Counted from the stretch's first letter, positions 43,639 to 52,770 are shown. The stretch is 64,000 nucleotides of DNA from Catenovulum agarivorans YM01 (GCF_000281085.1 NZ_JH767535.1:65882-129881), one strand, 5' to 3'. Program-made: numbers and translations. Notes: generated from the letters alone by a model not told the origin.

Positions 43639-46600
43639 TTCCCAAAACTCTAACATTAAGTTTGGTTTGTCTGTTCTTGCATCTGCACTATTGTTTAGTT
43701 CATTACAGGGCTGCTCTAGTATAGATGGGCAAACGCAAGCTTATACAAAAAACAACAAGGGTCTAGGTGCTTGGGTCAGTGTTAACCAACAACAAAATCA
43801 ACAAACAATTGATGAAGAAAAACTCTGGCAGTCAGCGTACAAGCGTAAACAACAATTGGCGGATTTATATCAACAAATATTAACTGCCACACCAGATAAC
43901 CAAGTGGTTGAAGACATACGTTATCGTTTAGCTGAGTTGTATACTTATCAAGTAGAGCAAGCTCAAGGAGAGGAACTTGTTGGTAGTGATCTTGAAGATA
44001 ACTCAGTGGCAGATAGCGCACAAAATTCAGATGAGATGTTGCGCAGCAACATTGAGCGTTTTAAAGAATTATTAGCGAGTTACCCAAATAACAGCAATAA
44101 CCCTAAAATTTATTATCAACTGGCTAAGTCATACAGCTTGCTTGGGGAAACCTTATTAAGTTTACAAACATTAGAAAAGTTAGCTGAGCTTTATCCAACC
44201 AGTACTTATCTTGAAGAAGTTTATTTTCGTATTGGCGATATTTATTTTTCGCATAATAACTACCCAAGAGCACGAGATGCACTGACTAAAGCTTTGGCTG
44301 TTGGCCAAGGTAAATATCAAAACAATGCCTTGTATATGTTGGCGTGGAGCCAATTTAAGTTAAACGATTACCAAAATGCGAGCCAGCACTTTATCAAGTT
44401 AATTGCCCAAAGTGGTGAAGTTGCAAAGCTTAAACAAGGCAGAGCATCGTCCATGATATCGGATGCTGAGCGCGCACTTATTTTGCTGCTAAGCCAACAA
44501 GAAACAGGTCAACAAGAAACGGACCAACAAGAAACAAGTCAACAAGAAACCGCAACAGAACAACAAACTGAAAACCCGCTGGTCGCCTTAATTGAACAAG
44601 CGCAGCAACAAGGTCTAGACACAACTGAATTAGAGCCCATTTTGTATCAAAAACTCGCGCAGTTCTGGTTAGCCAAAGACCTTAAAAATGAAGCTTTAGC
44701 AACTTATCTAACTTATATAGAGCGCAAACCAGAGAATTTCGCTGCAGCTGAATTTTTACTAGAAGTGATTGCTTTATATCCAGAAAATTCCACCAAAGCT
44801 TTTGCATACAAAGTGAAATTTGTTGAAGACTATTTTATTGGCACCGATGCATGGAATAAGTTTAGCGACCAGCAGCAACAGCAAATACTTGCCAACTTAA
44901 GCCAGTTTAGTTTGTTAAAAGCTCGCCAGTTGTATGCCACAGCACAAGATACAGATTACGACTTGGAGGAAGACGAAAGCGCTGCTTATCGTATCGCTGC
45001 CATTTGGTTTGAAAAATACTTAAATAGTCAGCAAATGTTAGCTGAGTTGAATTTAACCACAGATGAACAACAAACTTTTATTCAACAACTTATGCTGGCA
45101 GCACAAGCTAGATATATTGCCAGTGATTATGTTGCGAGTATCGAGCATTATCAAAAGTTGGTTGAACTTCAGCCTGGTAGTGCGGATAGCCTCTACAGTT
45201 TAATTATTGTTTATCAGCAAGCGTTAAAACAACAATCGCAATCAGTGCAACCGCAGCAAAAATTTACAGAGCTACAATTATCAAACTACTGGCAAGATTT
45301 TATCTCTTTGTATCCAGCTGATCGCCGTGCACTATATATGGCGCGCCAATTAGCGGATTACGCTTATGCCCAGCAAGATTTAGTCAGCTTAATCAGCCAG
45401 CAACAATTTATTATTCAGCACCTAGATGGCAAAACTAAAGATAAACAACAAGCGACTTTGCTGGTGGCCAACTTACAATATCAATTAAAACAATATGTTG
45501 AATCTGAGCGAAGTTATCAGCAAGCTTTGTTATATATAGATAAAAATAGCCAAAAAGATTTATTTAAGCAGACGCAAAATTTAGTCGCTGCGAGTGTTTA
45601 TTTCTATGCACAATCTTTATTGGAGCTAAAACCTCAACAAGCCGCAAATCAATTTTTAAAAGTAGCTGACTTTGTTTTTAGCAATGAATATACCCAAAAT
45701 GCATTAACCCAAGCAGCAGATATATTGATGGAACAAGCGGATAAAAGCCAAGGTGTAGCTGTGTTAAAACGCATCAGTAAACAGTATCCAAATAGTGATT
45801 ACGCTAAAGCTGTGCCAGCTAAATTAGCCAAGGTTTATACCGACCAGCAAGAGTGGACGCTTGCCGCTAAACAATTAGAATTGATTGCAAAAAATACTAA
45901 TACCAAACAACCTGAAGGTTACGAACTAGCACGCCAAGCTCAATACACAGCAGCCGAATATTACGCCAAAGACAATGATATGGAAGCTGCGCGGTTAGCC
46001 CTTAGAACATACGCGCATAATTACCCAAAACCTTTTGATATGGCGCAAGAAGTTAGATTAAAAATGGCTGAGTTTTACAATGAGCCGCGTGATCTGAATA
46101 AAAAATATTTCTGGTATCGCAAAATTGTTCAATTCCATAAAAAAGAGGCAAGTTTACATTCAGCTCAAGCACAACAACGCTCTGAATACTTAGCGAGTTT
46201 CGCTGCATTTGAACTGGCAAAAGCACATCATCAAACATTTGATAGAGTTAAATTAGTTGTGCCTTTGCAACAAAGTATGGCGAAAAAACAACAAGCGATG
46301 AAAGATGCAATTTATTATTATCAACAAGTATTAGACTTTGCTTTAGTGGATTTTGTCCCTAGCGCTAATTTCCATTTAGCTGAGCTTTATCGCACCTTAG
46401 CGCGTGAAATTATGCAGTCAGAAAGACCTGCTGAGATCGACGAATTTGCGCTTGAAGAATACGAATTAATTTTGGAAGAAATAGCTTATCCGTTTGAAGA
46501 AAAAGCTATTGAGCTACACCAAGTTAATTTAGCCCGTACATGGACAAATCAATATGATGAGTGGATAGCCCAAAGTTTAGATAAACTTGCAGCCTTAGTG

Positions 46601-46657
46601 CCGGCCCAATACAAGCGTAGTTTGATTGAGGTGGAGATTTATGAAGAACTTAACTAA
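43628..46657 (+). CDS. TPR lipoprotein of the ExbBD-type cluster
   Basis: A 1009-aa lipoprotein with lipobox LQGC near residue 30. Many TPR-like repeats are visible, for example RYRLAELYTYQVEQA, YYQLAKSYSLLGETLLSLQT and YFRIGDIYFSHNNYPRA. A Gln/Glu/Thr low-complexity insert sits near residues 289-313. GGGAG five bases before ATG 43628 sets the start, inside the end of the previous gene. Long TPR proteins of this kind act as scaffolds between inner and outer membrane. The next gene overlaps by 17 bases. Confidence 0.8.
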   Translation: MMFNSQNSNIKFGLSVLASALLFSSLQGCSSIDGQTQAYTKNNKGLGAWVSVNQQQNQQTIDEEKLWQSAYKRKQQLADLYQQILTATPDNQVVEDIRYRLAELYTYQVEQAQGEELVGSDLEDNSVADSAQNSDEMLRSNIERFKELLASYPNNSNNPKIYYQLAKSYSLLGETLLSLQTLEKLAELYPTSTYLEEVYFRIGDIYFSHNNYPRARDALTKALAVGQGKYQNNALYMLAWSQFKLNDYQNASQHFIKLIAQSGEVAKLKQGRASSMISDAERALILLLSQQETGQQETDQQETSQQETATEQQTENPLVALIEQAQQQGLDTTELEPILYQKLAQFWLAKDLKNEALATYLTYIERKPENFAAAEFLLEVIALYPENSTKAFAYKVKFVEDYFIGTDAWNKFSDQQQQQILANLSQFSLLKARQLYATAQDTDYDLEEDESAAYRIAAIWFEKYLNSQQMLAELNLTTDEQQTFIQQLMLAAQARYIASDYVASIEHYQKLVELQPGSADSLYSLIIVYQQALKQQSQSVQPQQKFTELQLSNYWQDFISLYPADRRALYMARQLADYAYAQQDLVSLISQQQFIIQHLDGKTKDKQQATLLVANLQYQLKQYVESERSYQQALLYIDKNSQKDLFKQTQNLVAASVYFYAQSLLELKPQQAANQFLKVADFVFSNEYTQNALTQAADILMEQADKSQGVAVLKRISKQYPNSDYAKAVPAKLAKVYTDQQEWTLAAKQLELIAKNTNTKQPEGYELARQAQYTAAEYYAKDNDMEAARLALRTYAHNYPKPFDMAQEVRLKMAEFYNEPRDLNKKYFWYRKIVQFHKKEASLHSAQAQQRSEYLASFAAFELAKAHHQTFDRVKLVVPLQQSMAKKQQAMKDAIYYYQQVLDFALVDFVPSANFHLAELYRTLAREIMQSERPAEIDEFALEEYELILEEIAYPFEEKAIELHQVNLARTWTNQYDEWIAQSLDKLAALVPAQYKRSLIEVEIYEELN
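44495..44554 (+). repeat. Four tandem 15-base units in a TPR gene
   Basis: CAACAAGAAAC begins each of four consecutive 15-base units, encoding QQET-x repeats. The frame is kept, so copy-number change would only alter the length of a flexible linker. Confidence 0.8.
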
Positions 46658-47459
46658 ATATTTAGCTGATCTATCTCGCAACGTTTTTCAGTTAGCTATT
46701 GTCGTGCTTATGTTGCTATTAACTGGTTGTAGTTTAACGGCGGGTAATACTGATCAAGTTGCCGCAAGCAATCAAACTGCTAACGAGCAAACGAGCACAG
46801 ATATCAGTTCAGCCGACTCGCCAAAACAGAGTGCAGAATCATCGGAATCTAAACTTTCAGAAACGACAGAAACACCAGCCGCTCAAACAACCAAATCACT
46901 AAAAACTCCTGAGCAACTAGCTGTAGAACAAGCTGCAGCCCAACAGCAGGCTGAAAAACTTGCACAGCAGCAACAGCAAATTGAAGATTTGTATAAACAA
47001 GCGTTAGACGCCATGCGAGCGCAAGATTATAAACAAGCGGAAAGTTTATTCGAACAAATACTACAGCTAAACCCAAAACAAACTGGTGCGTTAATTAACT
47101 GCGCCATAATCGCGAAAAAACAGCAAAACCTAGTTAAAGCGCAACAACTACTTGAGCAAGTTATAACCGAGCAATCAAACCATGCACACGCACAACATTT
47201 GTTGGCAACGGTTTATCAGCAACAAGGTATTTTTGATAAAGCAGAACAAGCCTACAAAGATGCGTTAAAAGCTAAACCAGAATTCAAACAAGCCATGCTT
47301 AATTACGCTGTGTTATTGGATTTATATCGGGGTGACTGGCAGGGCGCAAAACAATATTACCAAGCTTTTTTGCAGCTAGAGCCTGATAACAGGCAAGTTA
47401 AAATGTGGTTAGCTGCAGTAGAACAAAAAGCTGCAGCGGCGCAGCAAGGGCAGGGGTAG
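46641..47459 (+). CDS. Short TPR lipoprotein of the ExbBD-type cluster
   Basis: A 272-aa lipoprotein, lipobox LTGC near residue 31. A Ser/Thr/Gln/Glu-rich linker of about 80 residues is followed by three or four TPRs (YKQALDAMRAQDYKQAESLF; AQHLLATVYQQQGIFDKAEQ; MLNYAVLLDLYRGDWQGAKQ). GGTGGAG lies just before ATG 46641, which overlaps the end of the preceding TPR gene. It recalls outer-membrane TPR lipoproteins of Glt-type systems. Confidence 0.82.
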   Translation: MKNLTKYLADLSRNVFQLAIVVLMLLLTGCSLTAGNTDQVAASNQTANEQTSTDISSADSPKQSAESSESKLSETTETPAAQTTKSLKTPEQLAVEQAAAQQQAEKLAQQQQQIEDLYKQALDAMRAQDYKQAESLFEQILQLNPKQTGALINCAIIAKKQQNLVKAQQLLEQVITEQSNHAHAQHLLATVYQQQGIFDKAEQAYKDALKAKPEFKQAMLNYAVLLDLYRGDWQGAKQYYQAFLQLEPDNRQVKMWLAAVEQKAAAAQQGQG

Positions 47460-47462
47460 TCG

Positions 47463-47816
47463 ATGAACAAGAAATTATCAATAGTCGTAAAACTGATTGC
47501 TGGCCTTGTGCTGTTTACTGTTTGCGCAAACAGTAAATCTGTATCAGCAAATCAGAACCCTAATTCAGCCGCCAGCTCCACCAGTTCTGGCAAAAAAGTT
47601 GTTATTAATAGCCAGGTAAAAGGTGAGCAAGCACAGCCAAATGTTTTATACATAATGCCTTGGCAAAATATGACGCCAAATATTCAAATTGATCAACCGA
47701 AAACACAACTTGTGTTACCTCAACTAACACCGGTTTATTTCAATGAATTACAAGCCTTGAGCAATCAGCCAAATGTAGCTGCTCAAGGGCAATCAAACAA
47801 CGCAGCAAAGGAGTAA
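47463..47816 (+). CDS. Small secreted protein between TPR lipoprotein and ExbB
   Basis: A 117-aa protein with a signal peptide ending near SVSAN. A Ser/Asn-rich stretch is followed by the compact segment VLYIMPWQNMTPNIQI, the only strongly patterned part, and a low-complexity tail. It starts three bases after the preceding stop and six bases before ExbB, so it is part of the operon. I do not recognise the family. Confidence 0.7.
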   Translation: MNKKLSIVVKLIAGLVLFTVCANSKSVSANQNPNSAASSTSSGKKVVINSQVKGEQAQPNVLYIMPWQNMTPNIQIDQPKTQLVLPQLTPVYFNELQALSNQPNVAAQGQSNNAAKE

Positions 47817-47822
47817 ATAACA

Positions 47823-48470
47823 ATGTCAGCATTTGACTCAATTATTCGATTTTTACAAGAAGGTGGTCCGTTTATTTATGTGATCGCCGCCGTGTTAGTA
47901 ACAGGTTTGGCTATTACTATTGAAAGATATTTAGTTTTATCTTCAAGTTTAAAAGCCAACCGTATTGCTATGCGCAATTTACATCCAAGTTTAAAGGCGG
48001 GAGACATAGAGCGCATTAAACAACAAGTTGCTCAGTCAGATGCGCAAGTTTCGCAGGTGTTGCAAGCGGGTATTAATCGTATGGCAGAAGTTAAACGCCG
48101 AGAAGATCTTGAATATGCGATGGAAGAAACGGTTATGGAATATATGTTTCGCTTAGAAAAGCGCACGCCTATGTTGGCGACACTTGCAAATATCGCAACT
48201 TTATTGGGTTTGTTAGGCACAATTATGGGCTTAATTGCTGCATTTTCTGCTGTTGCTAATGCTGATCCTGCTGAGAAAGCGAATTTGTTGTCTTCAAGTA
48301 TTTCGGTGGCGATGAATACCACTGCATTTGGTTTGATTACGGCTATTCCGCTTATTTTCTTTCACACGAATTTGCAGAATAAGACGGCGGAAATTGAAGA
48401 TATGTTGGAAATGGCAGGCATCAAGTTATTAAATGGTTTGTCGTATAAGAAGCAAAACTCGGACGCATAA
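47823..48470 (+). CDS. MotA/TolQ/ExbB-family proton-channel protein
   Basis: A 215-aa inner-membrane protein with three membrane segments (about residues 16-36, 112-135 and 158-180). The family core LATLANIATLLGLLGTIMGL and later MNTTAFGLITAIPLIFF are present. With ExbD/TolR partners it forms a proton-driven motor. Two ExbD genes follow, but only after a 376-base gap that contains two repeat copies. AAGGAG lies about ten bases before the ATG. Confidence 0.92.
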   Translation: MSAFDSIIRFLQEGGPFIYVIAAVLVTGLAITIERYLVLSSSLKANRIAMRNLHPSLKAGDIERIKQQVAQSDAQVSQVLQAGINRMAEVKRREDLEYAMEETVMEYMFRLEKRTPMLATLANIATLLGLLGTIMGLIAAFSAVANADPAEKANLLSSSISVAMNTTAFGLITAIPLIFFHTNLQNKTAEIEDMLEMAGIKLLNGLSYKKQNSDA

Positions 48471-48500
48471 TGCCTCAGCGACTCGATTGGTACTTTAGCA

Positions 48501-48604
48501 GGTATCAAAGCGATAGCTTAGAGCAAAATTTCTTTTTCAGGGATGAAAAAGCGAAGCGTACATGGAAGTATTTACAGCGGTTTGCGAAAGCTATGCTTTG
48601 GTGC
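48501..48604 (-). repeat. Dispersed hairpin repeat, copy E (leftward)
   Basis: Read leftward, the core has the CTTTTTCA / TGAAAAAG centre. Its own flanks ACCAAAGCATAGCTTTCGC and, from the other side, ATCAAAGCGATAGCTTAGAG are the same sequence read in opposite directions, apart from small changes. It begins 31 bases after the ExbB stop. An apparent 71-codon frame across it is repeat-derived. Confidence 0.82.
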
Positions 48605-48680
48605 CGACGATTGCCACTGGTTCGGCAGCTGCTTAACTGGATTGTGCATTTGGAGTTATTGGATTTTGAGTTGTCGGCAG

Positions 48681-48795
48681 GTTAAGCATTTGAGAATAAT
48701 TATCGCAAAAACGCTGTAAATATGTCCTTGTACGCTCGCAAACGCCATCCATGGCGATTGAAGTTTTGCTCTTAATTATTGCTCAATTACTTAAC
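48681..48795 (+). repeat. Dispersed hairpin repeat, copy F (rightward)
   Basis: The core has the CGCCAT / ATGGCG centre. Flank GTTAAGCATTTGAGAATAAT on the left matches GTTAAGTAATTGAGCAATAA read from the right, again with a one-base bulge. It lies head to head with copy E. The 376-base gap 48471-48846 is filled by E, F and about 75 bases of unremarkable sequence between them. About 50 bases remain before ExbD. Confidence 0.85.
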
Positions 48796-48846
48796 TCGAT
48801 TGTTCAATATGGCGCACAAAAAGGATAAATTGAAAAAGGTTTAAAT

Positions 48847-49389
48847 ATGGCTTTTGGAAGAAGAAAACTAAAAAAGGTACGGCAAGATGCTGAGTTGGAT
48901 ATCACATCATTTATGAACTTAATGATAGTGCTAGTACCTGTATTGTTGTTGAGTTTAGTCTTTTCACAAATACGCATTTTAAATATTCAATTGCCCGCAC
49001 AAGCAGAAGGAGAAAGCGAAGATGATCCAGAGCAACAGATACTTGAGCTTGTAGTTAGCGATCAGGGCTTTACTTTGAATTACCCAAGCAATGTTATGCT
49101 TAAAGATTTTGCCAAAGAAGCAGATGGCAGTTACCCATATCAAAAGCTATCTGAATATTTGCAAAGTTTAAAACAAACTTTTCAGCAGCAAAAAATTGAA
49201 AAATCCGACATTGTATTATTGCTGGCTGAAAATACCGACTACCAAACCATAGTTTCAACTATGGACACTGTGCGGTCGTTTAAAGCTGTGGTTGCGGCTA
49301 ACTTAGTAGACGCCGAGCTATTTCCCAATATCTCATTGGGCGATGCACCAACAAGCCAATTGGCTGAGCCAACTACAGAGGAGCTGTAA
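48847..49389 (+). CDS. ExbD/TolR-family protein 1
   Basis: A 180-aa protein with one N-terminal membrane helix (about residues 23-43). The ExbD pattern DAELDITSFMNLMIVLVPVL contains the conserved membrane-entry Asp that carries protons. A periplasmic domain of about 130 residues follows. Its neighbour is a second ExbD-type gene, as in systems that use one channel protein with two different ExbD subunits. Confidence 0.9.
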   Translation: MAFGRRKLKKVRQDAELDITSFMNLMIVLVPVLLLSLVFSQIRILNIQLPAQAEGESEDDPEQQILELVVSDQGFTLNYPSNVMLKDFAKEADGSYPYQKLSEYLQSLKQTFQQQKIEKSDIVLLLAENTDYQTIVSTMDTVRSFKAVVAANLVDAELFPNISLGDAPTSQLAEPTTEEL

Positions 49390-49391
49390 TT

Positions 49392-49916
49392 ATGCGTGTA
49401 TCAGCAAAAGTACGTCGGCAAATTAAACACAGAAAACGCAATGCCGCAGGGGCTAAGTTAAATCTTGTTTCGTTAATGGATATATTCACCATCTTGGTGT
49501 TTTTCTTAATGGTTAATCAGTCGGAAGTTCGGGTATTACAAAATAATAAAGAATTAACCCTACCTGCTTCTGTAGCGGAAACTTTGCCTAAAGAAAATAT
49601 TACAATTACTGTTCAAGCCAACAAAATACTCGTACATGAAAGATTGGTTTGGCAAGGCCGTGATAAACAAGCTGCAGTAAACGAGCTGGATAAAATTAAA
49701 CAAAGCATTGAGCAAGAGCTTAAATTTCATCTGGATAAGAAACAACAAAACGGTAGTGCAACAATACCAGAAGCTGGTTGGCCAGTGACTATTTTGGGCG
49801 ATGCAACAACCGAATACGCTTTGTTAAAAGAAGTGATGGCGATTTGTGCAGAAGTCGGCTATCGAGATTTATCGCTCGCAGTTGAGCAAAAATCTAAACC
49901 AGTGCAAGCAGGTTAA
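49392..49916 (+). CDS. ExbD/TolR-family protein 2
   Basis: A 174-aa ExbD-type protein starting two bases after the first. The basic N-terminus RRQIKHRKRNAAG precedes LNLVSLMDIFTILVFFLMV, with the conserved Asp in the membrane helix. The periplasmic domain ends near CAEVGYRDLSLAV. The two ExbDs differ clearly in sequence, so they are not a recent duplication. Confidence 0.9.
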   Translation: MRVSAKVRRQIKHRKRNAAGAKLNLVSLMDIFTILVFFLMVNQSEVRVLQNNKELTLPASVAETLPKENITITVQANKILVHERLVWQGRDKQAAVNELDKIKQSIEQELKFHLDKKQQNGSATIPEAGWPVTILGDATTEYALLKEVMAICAEVGYRDLSLAVEQKSKPVQAG

Positions 49917-49927
49917 GGGGACTGGTG

Positions 49928-50857
49928 ATGACAACAGCAAGCATGCAAATGGAATCACAATGGCTAGCGCACGGCGGTTATTCCGACAAACTGTTTAAAC
50001 AAATATTAGCCGTACTGTTTATCGGTTATTTTGTTGTGGCAGTGGTTGTACCCAATATCGATGTGCCTGAGTTAACCCGCGAGCAGCAAACTCGTTTGCC
50101 GCCACAATTAGCAAAAGTTGTATTGGATAAAAAAATACCACCAAAACCTGAACCAGCACCACAAGAAATCATCGAAGAAAAAACGCCAGAGCCAACGCCT
50201 GTCGAGAAAAAACAAGCTGCCAAAGCAGCGGCGAAAAAAGTCGCACAAAAGGCGGGTTTAGCAGCAATGAAAGACTCGTTATTTGCACTGCGGGATGCAG
50301 TAAAAGTAGAGCAACCGAAACAGCCGCTAAAACAAGGCAAACAAACGCAAACAGAGTTTAAGCGTGATATGTTAGATGCAACTGCTGGTAAAAAAGCTGC
50401 GAGCATGCAGCAAGCACAAGTGGCAAAAGTGGAAGCGGCTGAACAAGCCGATGCTGTGCCAAATCAACAAATGCGTTTAGCTGAAAACGAGCAGTTACAA
50501 GATTTAGGTTTATACGGCAATGATGAAGCAAGCGTAGCTGACGAAACCACTGAAGGAGGTGAGTTAGCCAGCCGCTCCGAACAGGAAATTCGTCAAACCT
50601 TAGAAGCACACAAAGCAAGTTTATATCAGATATACAACAAAGCTTTACGCAAAAATCCGCTGCTGGCGGGCAAGGTGGTGTTTGAAATGCTGGTTACGTC
50701 CACAGGGGAAATTAGCCAAGTTTCTATCGTGAGTAGTGAATTAAACGATGCTAAATTAGAAAGACGTTTAATTGTTAAACTTCGTGGTATTCAGTTTGTT
50801 GGCAAAGAGGTCGCAGACACTGCAACTCAGTGGACGATTGAATTTTTACCGAGCTAG
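49928..50857 (+). CDS. AgmX/PglI C-terminal-domain (TonB-like) protein
   Basis: A 309-aa protein with one N-terminal membrane helix (about residues 26-45). A long Pro/Lys/Glu/Ala-rich periplasm-spanning segment (PPKPEPAPQEIIEEKTPEPT) is followed by a C-terminal domain with IYNKALRKNPLLAGKVVFEM and ISQVSIVSSELND, the AgmX/PglI type. This is a TonB-like transmitter expected to be driven by the ExbB/ExbD motor. GGGGA six bases before ATG 49928 is a better start than the GTG three bases earlier. It closes the cluster. Confidence 0.87.
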   Translation: MTTASMQMESQWLAHGGYSDKLFKQILAVLFIGYFVVAVVVPNIDVPELTREQQTRLPPQLAKVVLDKKIPPKPEPAPQEIIEEKTPEPTPVEKKQAAKAAAKKVAQKAGLAAMKDSLFALRDAVKVEQPKQPLKQGKQTQTEFKRDMLDATAGKKAASMQQAQVAKVEAAEQADAVPNQQMRLAENEQLQDLGLYGNDEASVADETTEGGELASRSEQEIRQTLEAHKASLYQIYNKALRKNPLLAGKVVFEMLVTSTGEISQVSIVSSELNDAKLERRLIVKLRGIQFVGKEVADTATQWTIEFLPS

Positions 50858-50872
50858 AGCTTAGGAAGTGAT

Positions 50873-51673
50873 ATGACAGATTACCAAGCATCAGAAAATT
50901 TAACTCAATACGTAGTGAATGCTTTTTCATTTGGGCCTTTTACCGGTAACCCGGCAGCGATTGTGCCACTTGAAGCTTGGCTTGATGACAAACTAATGCA
51001 ACAAATTGCAGAGCAGAATAATCTATCTGAAACTTGCTTTTTCGTAGAGGAAGCTGGGCAATTTCATATCCGTTGGTTTACACCTGAAACTGAAGTTAAT
51101 CTATGTGGCCATGCAACACTTGCGGCAGCTTTTGTCTTGTATGAGCAGTTAGCTTATCAGCCACCTGTGATTAACTTCAGCTCTAAATCTGGTTTGTTGC
51201 AAGTTGAAAAAAATCAGCATGGTTATGGGCTTAATTTTCCTAATCAAAAACCTAAACCTGTGCCAATGCAAGATGATTGGTTAAGCTGTTTTAATATAAA
51301 GCCAATAGCCAGTTATAAGGGCGAATATTTAGTTTTAGAGTTTGCAAGTCAGCAAGAGTTAATTGAACTTGAACCGTACATTTTAGAGTTAAAGCAGATA
51401 TCAGAGCGTTTTGTTGTAGCAACAGCCAAAGGTGATGATTGTGATTTTGTCTGTCGATTTTTCGCGCCACAGTGTGGTATTAATGAAGATCCGGTTACGG
51501 GGTCTGCATATACGCATTTAATTCCATTATGGGCAGAGCGATTAAACAAAACCCAGATGCATGCAAAACAGCTATCCAAACGTGGTGGTCAATTATTCAC
51601 AGAGCTAAAAGGCAACCGCGTTATTATCAGCGGCCAAGCCTCTTTGTTTAGCAAAGGTTCAATAGCTTGCTGA
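50873..51673 (+). CDS. PhzF-family isomerase
   Basis: A 266-aa PhzF-fold protein. The first motif NAFSFGPFTGNPAAIVPL, the catalytic Glu53 in NNLSETCFF, LCGHATLAAAFVL, and the second-half motif INEDPVTGSAYTHLIPLW are all present. The family catalyses proton-transfer isomerisations on diverse small molecules; no phenazine genes are nearby, so the substrate is unknown. AGGAAGT upstream gives a good start. Convergent with the HDOD gene. Confidence 0.9.
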   Translation: MTDYQASENLTQYVVNAFSFGPFTGNPAAIVPLEAWLDDKLMQQIAEQNNLSETCFFVEEAGQFHIRWFTPETEVNLCGHATLAAAFVLYEQLAYQPPVINFSSKSGLLQVEKNQHGYGLNFPNQKPKPVPMQDDWLSCFNIKPIASYKGEYLVLEFASQQELIELEPYILELKQISERFVVATAKGDDCDFVCRFFAPQCGINEDPVTGSAYTHLIPLWAERLNKTQMHAKQLSKRGGQLFTELKGNRVIISGQASLFSKGSIAC

Positions 51674-51690
51674 TTTTATCTTAGTTACTT

Positions 51691-52578
51691 TTAATGCTTT
51701 TCCACGTGGTATTGGTTTTCGATACCACATTGGAAAAGATACTCTCCGATATCTATTAAGTGAAATACCTCAAGCTCTAAAATATCTAATACCTGCTCAC
51801 TATATATTTTCCATTCAAAATCAGCGTCCGTATTCCCTAACCATTTATGTAGTTGCAGAACATGCTCGGCTAGTTTTAGCACTGACAAGATTTGTTTTTC
51901 ATGAAAACCGCCGGTATTGAAGAGTGTTTGGCAGCTATGATGGTAGGCTAAAACATTGCAGACATCATGACTCAGTCCCCATGAATCGGCGATCATAAAA
52001 CTCAAGAGTTCGTGAGAGGTTTTGAGATGGCTTTCTTCTAACGCTGAGATATCTATTTGTTCTTGCGTATAAGCTTGTTCAATAATAGACGGGTAGTTTT
52101 TATGTTTACAGTAAATTAATGCCATACCCGCATTATTAAACATACCAACTGAATATGCTTCGTCTGCAAAGTCTAAATGTAGGTGCTGGCATATTGCCAT
52201 ACAAGCTGCTGCAAGTTTTGCTGACGAATCCCAAATAGCATTGATAAATGCATCAGGTTTGTTATCACTGATGTTATACCTAAGCAAAATGCTCCGAACG
52301 AGCTGCACTATGCGCTTTGCTCCCAAAATCAAGCAAGCTTGTTGTACATTGTCTATTTGTCTGGTTAGAGCATATATGGGTGAGTTAACCACTTTAAGCA
52401 CAAAACCCGATATTGCTATATCGACACTAATTAGCCGCGAAATTCGTTTAACGTCAGGTTCACTGCTATCAAGTTCATTTTGCAGAGCGAGCAATAACTC
52501 TGGGCGGGGAGGGATGTTAAAACCTTCTAATGCTAGTGATACTTTGGTTTTATCTATTGGAGGCGCCAAAACGAACAT
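51691..52578 (-). CDS. HDOD-domain protein
   Basis: A 295-aa protein consisting of one HDOD domain. It opens near LPRPELLLALQNELDSSEPD-like sequence (here IPPRPELLLALQNELD), then ISRLISVDIAISGFVLKVVN and YSVGMFNNAGMALIYCKHK. Active-site His/Asp residues of true HD phosphohydrolases are not kept, as usual for HDOD. It likely acts in signalling, unlinked to its neighbours. A terminator hairpin lies upstream. Confidence 0.88.
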   Translation of the reverse strand: MFVLAPPIDKTKVSLALEGFNIPPRPELLLALQNELDSSEPDVKRISRLISVDIAISGFVLKVVNSPIYALTRQIDNVQQACLILGAKRIVQLVRSILLRYNISDNKPDAFINAIWDSSAKLAAACMAICQHLHLDFADEAYSVGMFNNAGMALIYCKHKNYPSIIEQAYTQEQIDISALEESHLKTSHELLSFMIADSWGLSHDVCNVLAYHHSCQTLFNTGGFHEKQILSVLKLAEHVLQLHKWLGNTDADFEWKIYSEQVLDILELEVFHLIDIGEYLFQCGIENQYHVEKH

Positions 52579-52628
52579 CCTTATTCAAGTGGACTAAGTT
52601 GTTAATTTAATTCCTTTAAGCCTAGATC

Positions 52629-52666
52629 AAAAAAGGCGTTATCGAAAATAAATAACGCCTTTTTTT
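52629..52666. terminator. Strong bidirectional terminator
   Basis: AAAAAAGGCGTTAT and ATAACGCCTTTTTT form a 14-bp stem around a ten-base loop. Facing T-runs allow use in both directions. It most likely ends the choice-of-anchor-I gene, whose stop is 210 bases away beyond repeat copy G. Confidence 0.85.
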
Positions 52667-52770
52667 AAACATTTTTCACCAGATTTGAAATTGGTTACTA
52701 ATTAAAGGTAGCGCAATAATTTAGAGCAGAAGTTCAATTTCTGATCAATATGCGACAACGAAATAAGCCC

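Noticed and set aside
48470-48685. 71-codon rightward frame starting at the ExbB stop codon
   Set aside because: It runs across repeat copy E, and its middle (LEQNFFFRDEKAK) also appears in the leftward frame over copy A. The similarity comes from the repeat DNA, not from a conserved protein.
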